64,000 bases of DNA from Podocnemis expansa (lineage: Eukaryota; Chordata; Testudines; Podocnemididae). The translations under genes were made by a program, and so were the position numbers. Positions 38,731 through 59,998 of this stretch are shown piece after piece (positions within the stretch are counted from its first letter, which is position 1; each line of letters starts with the position of its first letter). Under the pieces are notes generated by a model, which did no database searches, had not been told where the DNA came from, and was given only the letters and a program-made list of their open reading frames with translations. The DNA lies in contig ML681963.1 of NCBI GenBank assembly GCA_007922195.1, positions 57,271,586 to 57,335,585 on the forward strand. The letters are read 5' to 3'.

Positions 38731-41700
38731 AACATGACTTATTCCCTGCAGGGGGTGCCAGCAGCTACTCCCTTTAATCCAGACAACTAGCACACATGTA
38801 GAGCCTTCATAAAGAGTTGTGTGTGTGCAGGAAAGGGCAGGCTCTAGCCCCACTCCATCTCCTACCTGCCGTCAGGAGGCCAGAGCTTCAAGTGATATGC
38901 TCCAAGCGAGTCTCTTGATGGACGACTGTCTCACTCTTTGCAAGGCAATGAATGTGCTGGGAAAGCAGTGAACAGCTCTCCTGCTTCCTCTGGGCTGTTG
39001 ACAAGCTCTTGGTTGTTGCTAGGCCACCTGCTTGAGACTGATAAATGCCTGGCTAATCCTCTTGGTGACCAAGGCAGTAAAGGGAATTAGTGGATTTTCC
39101 CCTGCTCCCTCTGTCGTGTCCAAGGGAGTTACTACTTTACTAACTTGAGTGGGATAGAGGATGAGTCTGCTGCGAGGAAAGCTGCTCCTTACTTTTCATT
39201 AGCATCTGAGCTAGCCTGCAGAGATCCAGAGGCCTGGCAAAGCTCAGGGCTGCATGAGAGGATACCTAGGCTCTATTCTCGCACAGCTTTGAAATCTTTA
39301 CATTGAATAATTTCTATTACTGGGGGCGGGGAGCACACACAAGGAAGAGCAGGAGCTTCAGCTTTGGGGGCATGACACAGCCAGATTCCAGATCTCTTTT
39401 CCTAATTAACTTTGTGACAGCGCTCCTCAGGAATCATACCTGGGTCCTCTCTAGTCCCTGCTGATCAGGATCCTGCTGTGGTGGAATCTGCCTGAGTCTC
39501 CATGCAACTGTGCAGCCAGCTCCCAAATCCAGCTTCAGAGGGTCCGACCCCAGTGGGGGTTCCCCTCCACAGAAGTGGCCTGCGGAGTTCCACCACGGGC
39601 CAAAGACCCTGCATTCTGCCATCTAGTCAGAGAGGAGTCTACACCTATGGAAGTCAGAGGGGTTTATTGGCATTCAGGGTCACAGGACAGAAGGTTGGCT
39701 AGCAGATTAACTAGAGTTTACAGCTGCAGATCCCCAGGAGGAGCAGGGCCATGCTCGAGGGAGCCTTCCCTTTGCACCCCTCCCCCCCCCATAGCCCTGC
39801 TCTGCTCTGGTCTGTTCATCCTCAGGCCCCTCCCCTGAGGCTGTCTTTTCCCCAGGCTAGGGAAACATTGCACCTTGGTCTTAACCAGCCACTACCTGTG
39901 TGACTGGTAGGGAGGGGTGTGGGATCCAGGTAAGGTCTGCCTAAGAGCCCATCCCCCCTCCAGTGGTCCTTGCAATAATCACACACCCGAGTCCCATCAC
40001 CAGAATACACTGACAAAAAGCAGTGGAAACAGGTACAGCCCATGACCTGCTGCGACAATTCCAGGAGTCGCACAACTTTGTCACACTGGTGTTTGGTGAA
40101 TTGACATTAAATGGCATTGCTTTGTGCTGAACAAGTCACTGGGAAGATGCTAGTGAATTGAAGGACACTGGGTTGGCTTTTTACACCAGTCATCAGATGT
40201 GGAAGCAATTCCAAATTAGACCCTGAATGAGACAGAGTCTGATCTTTTCATGTCTCCTGTTTCTAAATGGCCAAAGCTTGTGATAATTCAAAAGGAGTTG
40301 CTGGATTTTAATAAGCCCAGACTTGCTCTGACTGCAAGCAAAGTGTTTGCCATTTAACTTGCAAACTCCAGTCAATGAGGTCAGTGCCTTCTGAACATGT
40401 TGAAGCCTTGGGAAAGCTGTTGGTCTGGTCTGAGTGAGCTTTGCCTTTCCTGGTGTGTGGTTTTTTTTTTAACAGTGACAGATGCAGTTCATCCAGCCTG
40501 GCTAGGGAGTGGGGATCTCTGCTCCCTCACAAGCTGTTAGCAAAGCACGCACACTGGAATAAAAGTAAATCCAAATGTCAGAAGCTGCTCAGAAGCTAGG
40601 GGAAGAGTGAGCAGCTCCAGCAGTGGTAAACCTACATTTCACAGCAGAAAGGGCACCAGGTCTTCACCTCTAAAAACAAAACATCTCTGCACCAAGGCTG
40701 GCCCGGGCCTGGGACTGGTTATGTCTTGGGCAAGCACACTACTGTCAAGAGGATGAAAGGCATACTGCCAGGGGCCTGCTTCCAAAGGCTGCTGACTTGC
40801 AATTCAGTATCTGCACAGGGGCAAAGCTACCCTCCCATGCTCTGCCCTGTTCCTGTTGTCATAGGGCTTCCAGCCTAGCCTCATTTCTCCTTCCTTGGTG
40901 CCAGTGCACCAGACACTGTTTGCACTAGAGTTCTAGACCAAGGTGGCGTAGGGGCCTGGGGGAACATTGGATGGGTAGGGCCTCTGGGGATGTGGGCAGT
41001 TGACTATTTGCTGAAAGCAGCCACCTCTCTGCAAATTCAAATCAGGGGCCCCAACTGCAAAATATTGACCCCCAGCCCTTCGCCAATGGCTGTGCATTAA
41101 CCATGCCCCCTGTAGCATCATTTCAGTACAAATCCCCTTCTGTGTAAGGGAAAGGGATCTGTACGTGGAGGTAGGACAGCATGTATGCACCAGCCAGAGC
41201 ATGGAGCAGACAAATGATTACACACTGCTAGTTACCAGTGTGGCTTCCATCCCAGCACACAAGGGCCTGCTGCCAATGCAAGGTTCAGAGCTGCAGTGCC
41301 TCTCTTGGTATCATTACCTGCATCTCCCCCAAAGACTGGCTGGAAAGAGGTCAGAAAAGGTTCACCAACAAGTCTCTCCCCTCAAGTCCATACCTTTCTG
41401 CAGTCCTTGCTTTGAGTCAGGAGGATAAGGAAAAGTCATCGTTGGGTTTCTGTGCCACCCAAGCTAAGAAGTAGCCAAAAACTCAAGGTCAGGACTTTCT
41501 TACAGCTGGGGAACTTCTGGGATTTGTCCAGTTTCTTGGATGTTTACCCATCCCTAGTTTTTGTCTTGTGATACTGCCACGTTACAATGCAAGAAAGGAT
41601 GGATAGAGAACAGGTATGCCTCTTCTTCAAGCAATGCCTCAGCACTATACAGCACTCCCTGCTAGCCAAAACAGCAGAGAAGCAGTGAGTGTGACTGCAT

Positions 41701-42336
41701 GGAAGAACGCAGATTCCCCAAGACTGGAACATACAATAAGATGGGATTTGGCCCTGCTGCTGACTTCTCCCCTAGGCAACCTGGCCTTAAAAGAGCATCT
41801 TAGCATGCAACACCACCTGAGTCCTTGCATGGTATTGAAGTCAGGAAGAACTCAGCTACTCTACAGGCAAGGGCAGATGTCACACAACTGCAGCAGCCGT
41901 GGCTAAAACAAGAAAGCACATGGAAACACTAAGGCGGCAAGGGACCACTAAGAGCATGGTGCCTAATGCTTACCAACTAAGGGATACAGCCCCCTGATCT
42001 CCTGCCAGCTCAATGTCTCTTCAATGTAGCTTTGGAGAAGGCTAACAAATGGGTACAATTCAACTCCAGAAACATGAAAAGAAAGGTGCTAAAACCCCTC
42101 TGCCTGGGCTAAAAGCGGTGAGCTGCACACTCGCAGTAAAGGACAGCACTGCATTTCTGACTCGGGTTAGGACACTCTTTCCTGCACATGCAGCTGCTCA
42201 GGTCAGGTGACACAGCAGAAGCCACCTCACCTTCCAAATCAAGGAAAACCCAGCCACAAAGAGCCCACAGGCCAAAAAGATTAAGAACACTGGGAGGGTT
42301 CCCCTGTCCCTATTTCTAATTAATGCATTAATCTTC
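38731..42336. other. Intergenic, no supportable gene
   Basis: 3.6 kb of mixed sequence. A minus-strand frame at 39822-40073 has several cysteines (CTCFHC...CDYC) but no recognised finger spacing or splice context. Other frames are short. Confidence 0.4.
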
Positions 42337-42344
42337 CCATGCAG

Positions 42345-42748
42345 CAGGGGCGTCACTGGCTCCTGGCACATGGGGCACATGTCCTGAGTCTTGGCACCAG
42401 TGCCCCAAGTGCCCAGGCCGGCTCCCTCCAAGACCGCAGACCCTGGCCAGGGCGCCCGTTGCAGCACCTGCCTATCCTGGCTCTGGCCAGGGATTGAGGC
42501 CAAGAAACCCACAGCAGTGCCCGCTTCTCCAGGCATGGGATCGAGGCCAGACACCCGCAGTAGTGACCGCCTCTCCTGGCCCTGAACCCAGCCAGGAAGC
42601 TGGGGCTGGGCTGGAGGCAGCAGGAGCCCAACAAATGATTGGGCCAGGGCACCAGATCGTGGCCTAGGGGGTGTGCCCTGGACTTGGGGGGGGATGGGGA
42701 CGGGACTGGGCCTGTGCCACGTCTTATTCCAAGGCTGTGACATTCCTG
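42345..42748. mobile_element. hAT element (CAGGGGCGTCACTGG end), perfect target duplication
   Basis: 404 bp from caggggcgtcactggc to gctgtgacattcctg, with an exact duplication ccatgcag at 42337-42344 and 42749-42756. The GC-rich interior produces a long spurious minus-strand frame. Confidence 0.9.
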
Positions 42749-43088
42749 CCATGCAGTCACTCATGTCCCAACTCAGGAACCAGTGGACTGGGGGAATTTG
42801 AGGGAGGGAGGAAATCATGCTGCATACACATTTGGTTGGTGGGTGAACCCCCACACCCCTATGGCCACAGGAGGCCACCCTGCCCCTAGGCTAGGCTGCC
42901 CGCGTGGCAACTCCTATTTCTTTTTGTGGGCTTCTTTACTCATCCTGTCACCCAAAAAAGCCCAACCTGCAGCTGTCAGATTTTAAGCGGCTGAGCTTTC
43001 CAGCAAGCCCAACTTCCCATCTCTCAGAGCTGCCCTGAAAACAATCAGAGCCACCCACACATTACCATGAGGTCACTTCAGCCTACAG

Positions 43089-43378
43089 CAGGGATCTGCA
43101 ACAGGAGGCTCTGGAGCCGCATGCAGCTCTTTAGCTATCTACTTGTGGCTGTGGGCCCCCTCCCCACCGCTGGGGTTCCCCACCACAACCAAGGGACCTT
43201 GCAGGGCCCCTCTCCTGGTTTTGGGCCCTCTTCCCACCAAGGGATCTTGCAGCATGCACCCTGGCCCAACTCCCTTCAGCCCATCACCAGGAAGCTACAT
43301 TCATTGTGGCTCTCAAAACACTTGGTTACAGAAGGAATTTTTAAAAATGGTTCTTATTTTTCAGGTTGCCGACCCCTG
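43089..43378. mobile_element. hAT element (CAGGGATCTGCAAC end)
   Basis: 290 bp with ends cagggatctgcaac and ggttgccgacccctg. Flanks gcctacag / gcttacac agree at 6 of 8. Confidence 0.78.
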
Positions 43379-43647
43379 GCTTACACTCTAGTTGAGTCAC
43401 TAATTAGCATAATGGCAGTTAGTTCCTGGCTCCCTTCCTAGTCACCAGTGTTGTGTATGTACAAGGAGGAGTAAATCAGACAGTCCCTAAGAAACACGTG
43501 CAGTATCTGGAAGCAGAGGAGTTTAGGAAAGCCTCACAGAACAGATAGAAAATGATGAAATTCTTGAGTGGCTTAGAACAAACAAAATAAAACATGCTAA
43601 GATCTCCAACTGCGAAACAAGACATGAGAGGAGAGACAAACAGGACT

Positions 43648-43653
43648 TTTATT
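43648..43653 (-). promoter_or_regulatory. MEAF6: Candidate poly(A) signal of MEAF6
   Basis: TTTATT on the plus strand (AATAAA on the minus) lies about 750 nt beyond the MEAF6 stop codon, at the end of a repeat-free stretch. Confidence 0.6.
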
Positions 43654-44406
43654 ATTTTATATACAAATGATAGATGTTTGTATTAAAAAGAGAATCCAAC
43701 CAACCTTTAAGAGCAAGACAGGTTTCAGCTCCAGCCGGCCCTTGTATCTCAGTGCCCCAAACAAACCATAGGAGGAGTTTTAAAATAAAAGACAAAGAAA
43801 GGGATAAGACACTTTCTTCTCTACCAAGGGAAGAATTCGAGTGGATTGTTCTGCAAAATTAGCAGCCTTCCTGCCTAATCAGACTTCAAAAGGAAAAATC
43901 AAAAGCCAATTTGTCAACTGTACAGTCTGGTTTTAAAAAAAGAAAATAAACTAAGTACCAGTATTAAAAACAAGCTAACAGATTTACAGCCCACATAGGA
44001 CACTGACCCATGACCCCATTCCGGTACAAAATGAAACGGTGATAACGAGAGCGACGACATCTCTCCATGGGCACAAACAATGGTGATGGCAGCAGCAAAA
44101 CCAGCCAATTGCAGGAGAGTGTTTCCAGCTGGGAGGGAAGAACGTTGCACTTCGGAACCGGCAATTGTTAATACCACAGCTTAGTCCTCCTGCATTTCAG
44201 GTGATTTTAAAATAACACAAAGTCCATGGTCCAATGTAGCCAAACAAGACTATTTCTTCCCCCACTTTAGTACTTTTGAGAGAGTTGCTCCTGCGTGCAG
44301 ACACTCATGGGAGAGCTGCCCGTGCACTCATTCAGTCGATTGAAGTTTTCTTAGTGTGGACTCAATGTGGGGGACTTAAATCCTGGAGGCTTCGGCACCA
44401 CAGAGT
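43654..44406 (-). other. MEAF6: MEAF6 3'UTR
   Basis: Non-repetitive sequence from the stop codon (44407-44409) to the poly(A) signal. The end is inferred from the signal only. Confidence 0.65.
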
Positions 44407-53867
<9,461 letters not shown>

Positions 53868-54031
53868 GATGGGCTGCGGCCTGCGGCGGGCGGGCGGGCG
53901 GGAGGAGGGGGCGGCAGCCGGGCTGCGCTGCCGGCCGGGGCCGCCGGGGGCAGCGCTGAGAGACCCGCCGCCCGCGGCCGGGCCTGGGCCTGGGCCCAGC
54001 CCTGCCCCTCAGAGCCTCTCGCCCCCGGGCT

Positions 54032-54098
54032 TTTCTCCCACGAAAGCTCATGCGATAAATAACTGGGCTAGTCTGCGAGTGCCCCAGGACTCCTCGCT
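54032..54098 (-). repeat. SINE body fragment upstream of MEAF6
   Basis: Antisense Cry-type body (tctcccacgaaagctcatgc, gtgccccaggactcctcg) about 165 bp upstream of the MEAF6 start codon. The head is missing. Confidence 0.75.
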
Positions 54099-54471
54099 TG
54101 GCTCAGCCCGGCCCTGCTGCCCCATCGGAGGCACCACAGCCGTAACTGGGCCAGGGCGAAGGGGGCAAAGCCTCGGGCGCCAAATTTTAGAGAGCGCAGG
54201 GGACGGATCCGGCTTCCCGCAGCAGCAGCAGGGGATGGAGCCAGATCCGTCCCCTGCGCCCCCTAAAATACCACGCCTGGGGCTCGCCGCCAACAGATCC
54301 AGATCCGTCCCCCCACGGCGGGAAGTTCCCAGCGCCTCCGGCGGCAGGCGGGAACGGCTCTGTCCCCCTGCGGCCTGCTTTCCAGTGCCGCCAGCAGCAA
54401 CTGGGAACAGATCTGGATCCCCTCAGGCTGCCGGCGCCAGTGAAATGCTCTCGCCACTGCCGGCAGGCTGC

Positions 54472-54601
54472 GGGGATCCGGACCCATCCCCAGCCATGTG
54501 GCTGGGGGATGGATTGGGGCAGGGAGGGAGAAGTGCGGGGATCCGGACCCATCCCCAGCCATGTGGCTGGGGGATGGATTGGGGCAGGGAGGGAGAGGTG
54601 C
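54472..54601. repeat. Tandem duplication, two 65-bp units
   Basis: Two almost identical consecutive copies of a 65-bp unit starting ggggatccggacccatcccc and ending in the ggcagggagggagaagtg region. They lie about 600-730 bp upstream of MEAF6. Confidence 0.9.
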
Positions 54602-54730
54602 TTCTGAGGCTGCTTGCCCCAGGTGTGAACGCTACTAGTTACGGGGCTCTGACCAGCACCCTCATGAACTCACGCCCAGAGAAACACTAAGACCCACCAC
54701 CCTCTTCTCATCGTCACCCTTAAACAAACA

Positions 54731-54950
54731 AACAAGGGGTTCTCTGGCACTTAAAGACCAACAAATTTATTTTTTTGCATGAGGTTTCGTGGGAGAAAAT
54801 CCCACTTCGTCAGATGCCTCGAAGATGGGGGAATTTACAGAATAGGAGGAAGTAAATGCAGGAAGGTGTAAGTCATAGGAACAGGTCACACTGTTACAGG
54901 ACTCCTTGTTTGTTTTACTGAACTAGACTAACATGGCTACCCCTTTGGAT
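54731..54950 (-). repeat. Fold-back Cry-type SINE with 12-bp target duplication
   Basis: The minus strand begins with the head (tccaaaggggtagccatg) to 'aggagtcctgt', then continues as a full antisense body from its 3' end to its start. The exact duplication cttaaacaaaca at 54719-54730 and 54951-54962 marks one insertion. Confidence 0.92.
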
Positions 54951-54962
54951 CTTAAACAAACA

Positions 54963-55460
54963 GTTAAGTGTGCATCTTGAATTAGATGCACTTCTCTATT
55001 TTCACTAGCCTGGTCAATATCAGTGGTCTTTAAGAGTCAGATTCCTCTCCCTTGAAATCTTATCAGCTGTACTACAAATAAGCTTGTCTTTAGCCCTGGC
55101 CAGGTTACTAACTGTGCAAACACCCGATTGTTTTACAAAATCGTGTATCTTCCACCTGGCTATTAGTTTTCTGTAAAGAAAATATACATCTCAAGGGACA
55201 TTCTTGGACATATCAGAATGTTCTCAATTATTTGAACAACTCTTGTCTGGAAGTTTGTAATGTCCTTTATTGTACCCTGGGAACATTCAGCTTGTCCAGG
55301 GCTCTGCTCTGCTACACCAGTGTGGCCTGTTTCTCCCTCTCTGATTTCCATACAATACCACTTGCTTTGAGGAAGATTTAGAACTTAAGATACATCCTTT
55401 ATACTCTATTTTTTCACATCAGAGCACCAGCTAACAAGTGCATAATACATACTGCCAGTA
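54963..55460. other. Intergenic between MEAF6 and SNIP1, no gene seen
   Basis: AT-rich unique sequence, no coding signal. Confidence 0.5.
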
Positions 55461-55705
55461 AGGCCTTATCTGCACTAGAAAGTTCCACTGCTTTACCCAT
55501 ACTGGTATAATTCAAGCAGTATAGCCCTCAGTTAGCAGATGCACTCATGTGACAATAAACGTGTGCTATCCCCCTAAGGGAAGGGGGATATCGTAGAGTG
55601 GTGCAACTGCATCCAATTTATACCCGCATTAGCTGTCTCGCTTATCTATCACACCCTACCCAACACAGTTAGAGTAGTACAATTGTCAGTGTAGACAGCG
55701 CTGTG
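55461..55705. mobile_element. Probable Harbinger-like MITE
   Basis: The left end ggccttatctgcactag and right end cagtgtagacagcgc resemble the gtctacact-type termini used by other MITEs in this window. Boundaries approximate. Confidence 0.5.
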
Positions 55706-55769
55706 GAACTGAATTATTCACAGCTCCAGTCATATAACAAATAACCCTGATCCATGTTACAGGTTCTCT

Positions 55770-55953
55770 CCAATGTTCCCTCTAATTACTCTAAGGCTGT
55801 GTGCGCAATTTCTTTGTGTGCACAAAAACATTTCTTTGTGAGCACCAATATTGGCACGATTGAATTTTTTTGTACACAATTTATTGTGTAGTGTGCGCAG
55901 GTTTCATGACCTGTGTGCACACGCGCACACACACACAGCTTAGAGGGAACAGT
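55770..55953. mobile_element. hAT (CAATGTTCCCTCTAA ends), perfect target duplication
   Basis: 184 bp with ends ccaatgttccctctaa and ttagagggaacagt, and an exact 8-bp duplication ggttctct at 55762-55769 and 55954-55961. Interior of gtgtgc and cacaca repeats. Confidence 0.9.
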
Positions 55954-56352
55954 GGTTCTCTCTGAGTGGGTCACACGGCCAACGGGACGAGTACTCAACA
56001 GCATCAGTTTCTCATTTGTTCTTTTTGTACCCTCTACACCTGCCCAGCCAAGCCCATCTTCCTCCCCTACAAACCCCTAATTGATCTAGAAAGCCAATAC
56101 TCTCTCCTATTCCACAGTCCTCTTAAGACCCACCTTTCCCAGGCCACACTAAGTCAGCCAATTAGTAATGGCTAGATGGAAGGATATATGAAGAAAGGCT
56201 TTAATGTCTTATAAGAAATGGAAAAAAAAAATCATATACTATATTGGTAAGTGTTCCCTTCCCCTACTCGTCATGTGTTAATTTTCTTAGACCGTGAGCA
56301 TGACTGTCTTTGTAGGGTTGTGCAGCATTCACCAATATGAAGCCCCGAGCCT

Positions 56353-56641
56353 AAGGGTATGTCTATACTGACAGCGGGAAAATCTCTGCCATCAGCCCAA
56401 CATTCCGGGTGCGAGTAGCAGCGAGTATTTACTCGCTGCCTCGCTCACAGAAGTCAGAGCCACAAAGTCCTGGCCCCCAGGAGATGTAAGGGAAAGCTGA
56501 CTGTAAGGTATTTGTGGTTCACTTTCCCGAGTGTGTCCCAGCAGCTCAGGATATCACTTGCAGTTATGCAAGGCATTTTACGTGCCTCGCGTAAATGCTG
56601 ATCAACTGCTGCTGAAAAGCACCCTCAGTGTAGACTAGGGC
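56353..56641. mobile_element. Harbinger-like MITE
   Basis: Ends agggtatgtctatactg and cagtgtagactaggg are inverted. The interior is not palindrome-rich, unlike the copies at 11473 and 36574. Boundaries approximate. Confidence 0.65.
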
Positions 56642-56699
56642 TGTATGAAGCCGCTGTACTACAGCAATATTAATACATGGAGTGCCTTAAACTAACACA

Positions 56700-59600
56700 T
56701 ATTCACCAAAACATTTTAAATGGGCAGATGAAATTCTAGAATTTTAATTTTAAACGAATTTTACACATTTGACTTGATAGAAATTTAACAGACATTTGAA
56801 CATATGGTATGCTGAATACTGTGCCATTTATAACAGTGTACACACCAATCAAGAAAGATACAACTCATAGTAAAATGAAGTTTTTCATAGGCAAAACTCT
56901 GTTCCCAATGGTAAGATGTTACAAAATGTAAACCTCTGTACTGCTTAGCAAATGGTAGCTAGCTTGCACTACCTTTCAAATCACTTACAGAAAATTGAAT
57001 ACAGACCACATTTGAACAAATACTTCAGTCACCAACAACATTGGAGCAAGGTAGCTCCCAGGTTAAAACAGATGGGAATGTTGGAAAGAAATACTGAGTA
57101 AAATTCTTGTCTTGGCAGGATAATTTATGGGCCCAATCCTACCATCACTTAAGCACATCAGTTGCATAATGTTGCTCAATAGTCTTACTTTTAGCACATG
57201 CATAACCATAGGATAAGAACTTGTGGGTTTTTGTTTTGTTTTAAAAAGGGCAAGAAATCACTTGCACATAATTTGGATGTTGCATTTAGAAAGAAAGTTA
57301 TTTTGGCTCTCCCCACCACTCAGTGTTGGTGTATTACAGTTGCTGGATTCCACAAGAAACCTGTTTGGTCCAGCATTAAAAAAAACCTGATGCAGTACAG
57401 CAAAATCAAAAGAGTTTTGAGCTTTTGTATACTGTGTGATCAAGTCTGAGAAGAATTCATGCAGTATATTTAGGAATTTCACCAGACATTCCTTAGATTA
57501 GGCTGAAAAGGTCACAATTCAGTAACATTCAGGATCTGAATCTGAAAAAGACGTTTTATTTGGTTTAGACTTATCCCCTTTACATCACAGCTATAAGTAT
57601 TTGAGCTCTGTGGAAGATCCCTTCTGTCACAATTATTAATAAGAAACTGATACTGAACTTTTTTAGGTTTCACATAGTCTCTTTTGTTTAATTAGTTTAA
57701 ACTTGTGCTAGTTTTAACCAACATTTTAACTTTAAAAATAATCCAAATGCGCTGGAGACAGTTTCTGAAAACAAAGATTTAGGGCAAACTGATCCATCTT
57801 TCACAGTATTGGTTGAATCCATCTTAAGGCTTATTGTTTGGTGATGTCAGCACTCCTTAATGGGTACGTCCATGTTCCTGAACGTACAACGCAGCACAAC
57901 TAGAAAACAAATACTAACCTTGGTTAGATATGGTGCAGCCACATGAGTTTCAGGCTCTGCCTAGCAATAGTGGATACGAACATGGCTGTGGTTTGAGTCA
58001 TATGCACCACCCCCTCTCAGGTTCAAAACAAATTCATTGCATTTTTAAGAGTGTACAGATAGGATCTGCCAGAGTAGAACATAAGATCACATAGAGTCTT
58101 TGGTGAACTCAGTACCTGATGGGTGTACATGCACATTACAAAATAAACATGCAACCGCACAGATGGCTCAAAGACACCAGAAACTAGGATGGCTTCAGTG
58201 CTGTCAGGCAGGAGTGGGAGACACTGGTCAGCTCTGGGAGAAGCATGCTCAGTGCTGGTTTGAGCCACACGTGGTCATTCTGACTTTAAAGCAAACACAT
58301 AACAGTCTTCAACTGTACACACGCAGGAGCCACCACTGAGCCATAAACCCAAAGTGATGCCATTTGTAAAGATGAGCGATTTTACCCTATGCCGGGTCCA
58401 CTCCTACGTATGAAGAGATAAAGTAGTACTAGAGTACTAACAAAAAAAGAGTCATGAATTACCAAACTGCAATACAGTTCTAGAATTATCTGTCTTTTAC
58501 CTGTCTAGCCTTTTCATGCTGAATTTTATACAGCATTCTAAACAATGCATACCCTCTATTAGAATTCCCCCCACCTGTCTTTTGGTATTTCCGGGGGTTT
58601 TATTAAAAATATATATAGTATCTATTTCAGAGAATATAAAGCAAAACCAAGCTGGATATTAGAAAAACATTACAACTAAAGGCACCCTGGGCTAAATTTA
58701 CAAATTTTTTATTTAAAAACCCCAGAGTACATATAAAGATCCTGCTGTCCCAAGCATTTTTCTTTGTCTATTGTTTTAAAACCTGCATTTATACCTCCTA
58801 TTTACACAATAAACTTTAGTTTTGTGTGTACAATATACAACTTATGCATATACACACAAGTAGTATAAACTTAACACACGGAGACAGTATGTTCCCATAG
58901 ATCATAAATGCAAAGAAAAATTAGTAATCAAAGAGAAATAAGTTAGATTTCCTATATCACAAGGTAAAACTCAGGAAGATGTCTGAACACATGCACGTCT
59001 AAGTAGTTCCATGTTTTGAAAATGTTTCTCTGAAGCAAACTTTTCACAAATATTGACTGTTTTCTGGTACATACAGGTGAAAAATAGTATGTCAGAGGTG
59101 ACAATATAAAATTTGCCATAAAGTAAAATAAAATAAAAATTATAGTGCAAACTATGGTTAAAACATTAGAATGATATCCTCCAAATGAAATACAGATGTT
59201 ACGTGAAATGATTCATGGGAAATGATGGTATCAAACAACAGAACTAGCTTCAAAATTGAACAAATTTACCATCCAGAAGCAATTGCAGCACACATTTGCA
59301 ATATACTGAGTGCACACAGCCTTAGAAAGCAAGTCACATAGTATCTCTTGTCAAAATACACTGCCTCTAACTTGCAAGGTATTCTGGTGAAAAGTCTGTC
59401 CCTGAAAAGTCATTTCAATGCAAACTACTTGTACAAATCATATGAATTAGAGATGTCTTGCAGCATATCTCCCGTTTTAATGACATAAACCTGGTCAATT
59501 CCTCTGCTTAGTGATTTGCTGTTTGTGTACAATTCAGCAAATCACTGGACATTACAAAACAACAGGTCATGTTCACCATTACTACGATTCTAGTTATGAA

Positions 59601-59998
59601 AAGAGGAACAACTTCAAAGGATTGTCAACAAAACAGTTTGCAAAAAACGGTTCTTTCTAAAAAAGGCCCAGTCTTTTCTCTATATCCTTTATACGTGACC
59701 TTATTTATTTATTTTTACGTCTGATGAACAGCTTCAGAGCCAGACCGCTCACTTTCAGATATCTTCTATTTTTTCTTTTTATTAGGGAACATCATCTTCA
59801 GTCAAAGGCTGTATTTCCAGATGAGTTTCATAATACAAAAGAGATGAGCAAGTCAGGAGTTTCCCAAAATAAATTACAGTGAGAGCTGATCAGCAACAGA
59901 GGAAAGACTTTAAGGCAATACGAGTGCTGTGATGCTCCAATTGTCACATCCAGATTTAGGTTCTACTGAAGAGATCTTTGACATCTCCTTCTGATCTG
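56700..59998 (-). other. SNIP1: Probable long SNIP1 3'UTR and downstream flank
   Basis: Repeat-free AT-rich DNA directly beyond the SNIP1 stop. Minus-strand AATAAA motifs occur at 58708-58713, 58598-58603 and 57555-57560 among others. Which is used cannot be decided from sequence, so the 3'UTR could be about 1.3 to 2.4 kb. Confidence 0.5.

Noticed and set aside
39822..40073. Cysteine-rich minus-strand frame (CTCFHC...CDYC)
   Set aside because: The spacing does not fit a known zinc finger and there are no splice signals or neighbours to support it.
42198..42345. Minus-strand frame with a transmembrane-like run (PVFLIFLACGLFVAGFSLIWK) followed by a good-looking GTGAGG donor
   Set aside because: The upstream part is a hAT element. 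Removing it places an in-frame TGA just upstream, with no ATG and no pyrimidine-rich acceptor, so no exon model holds.
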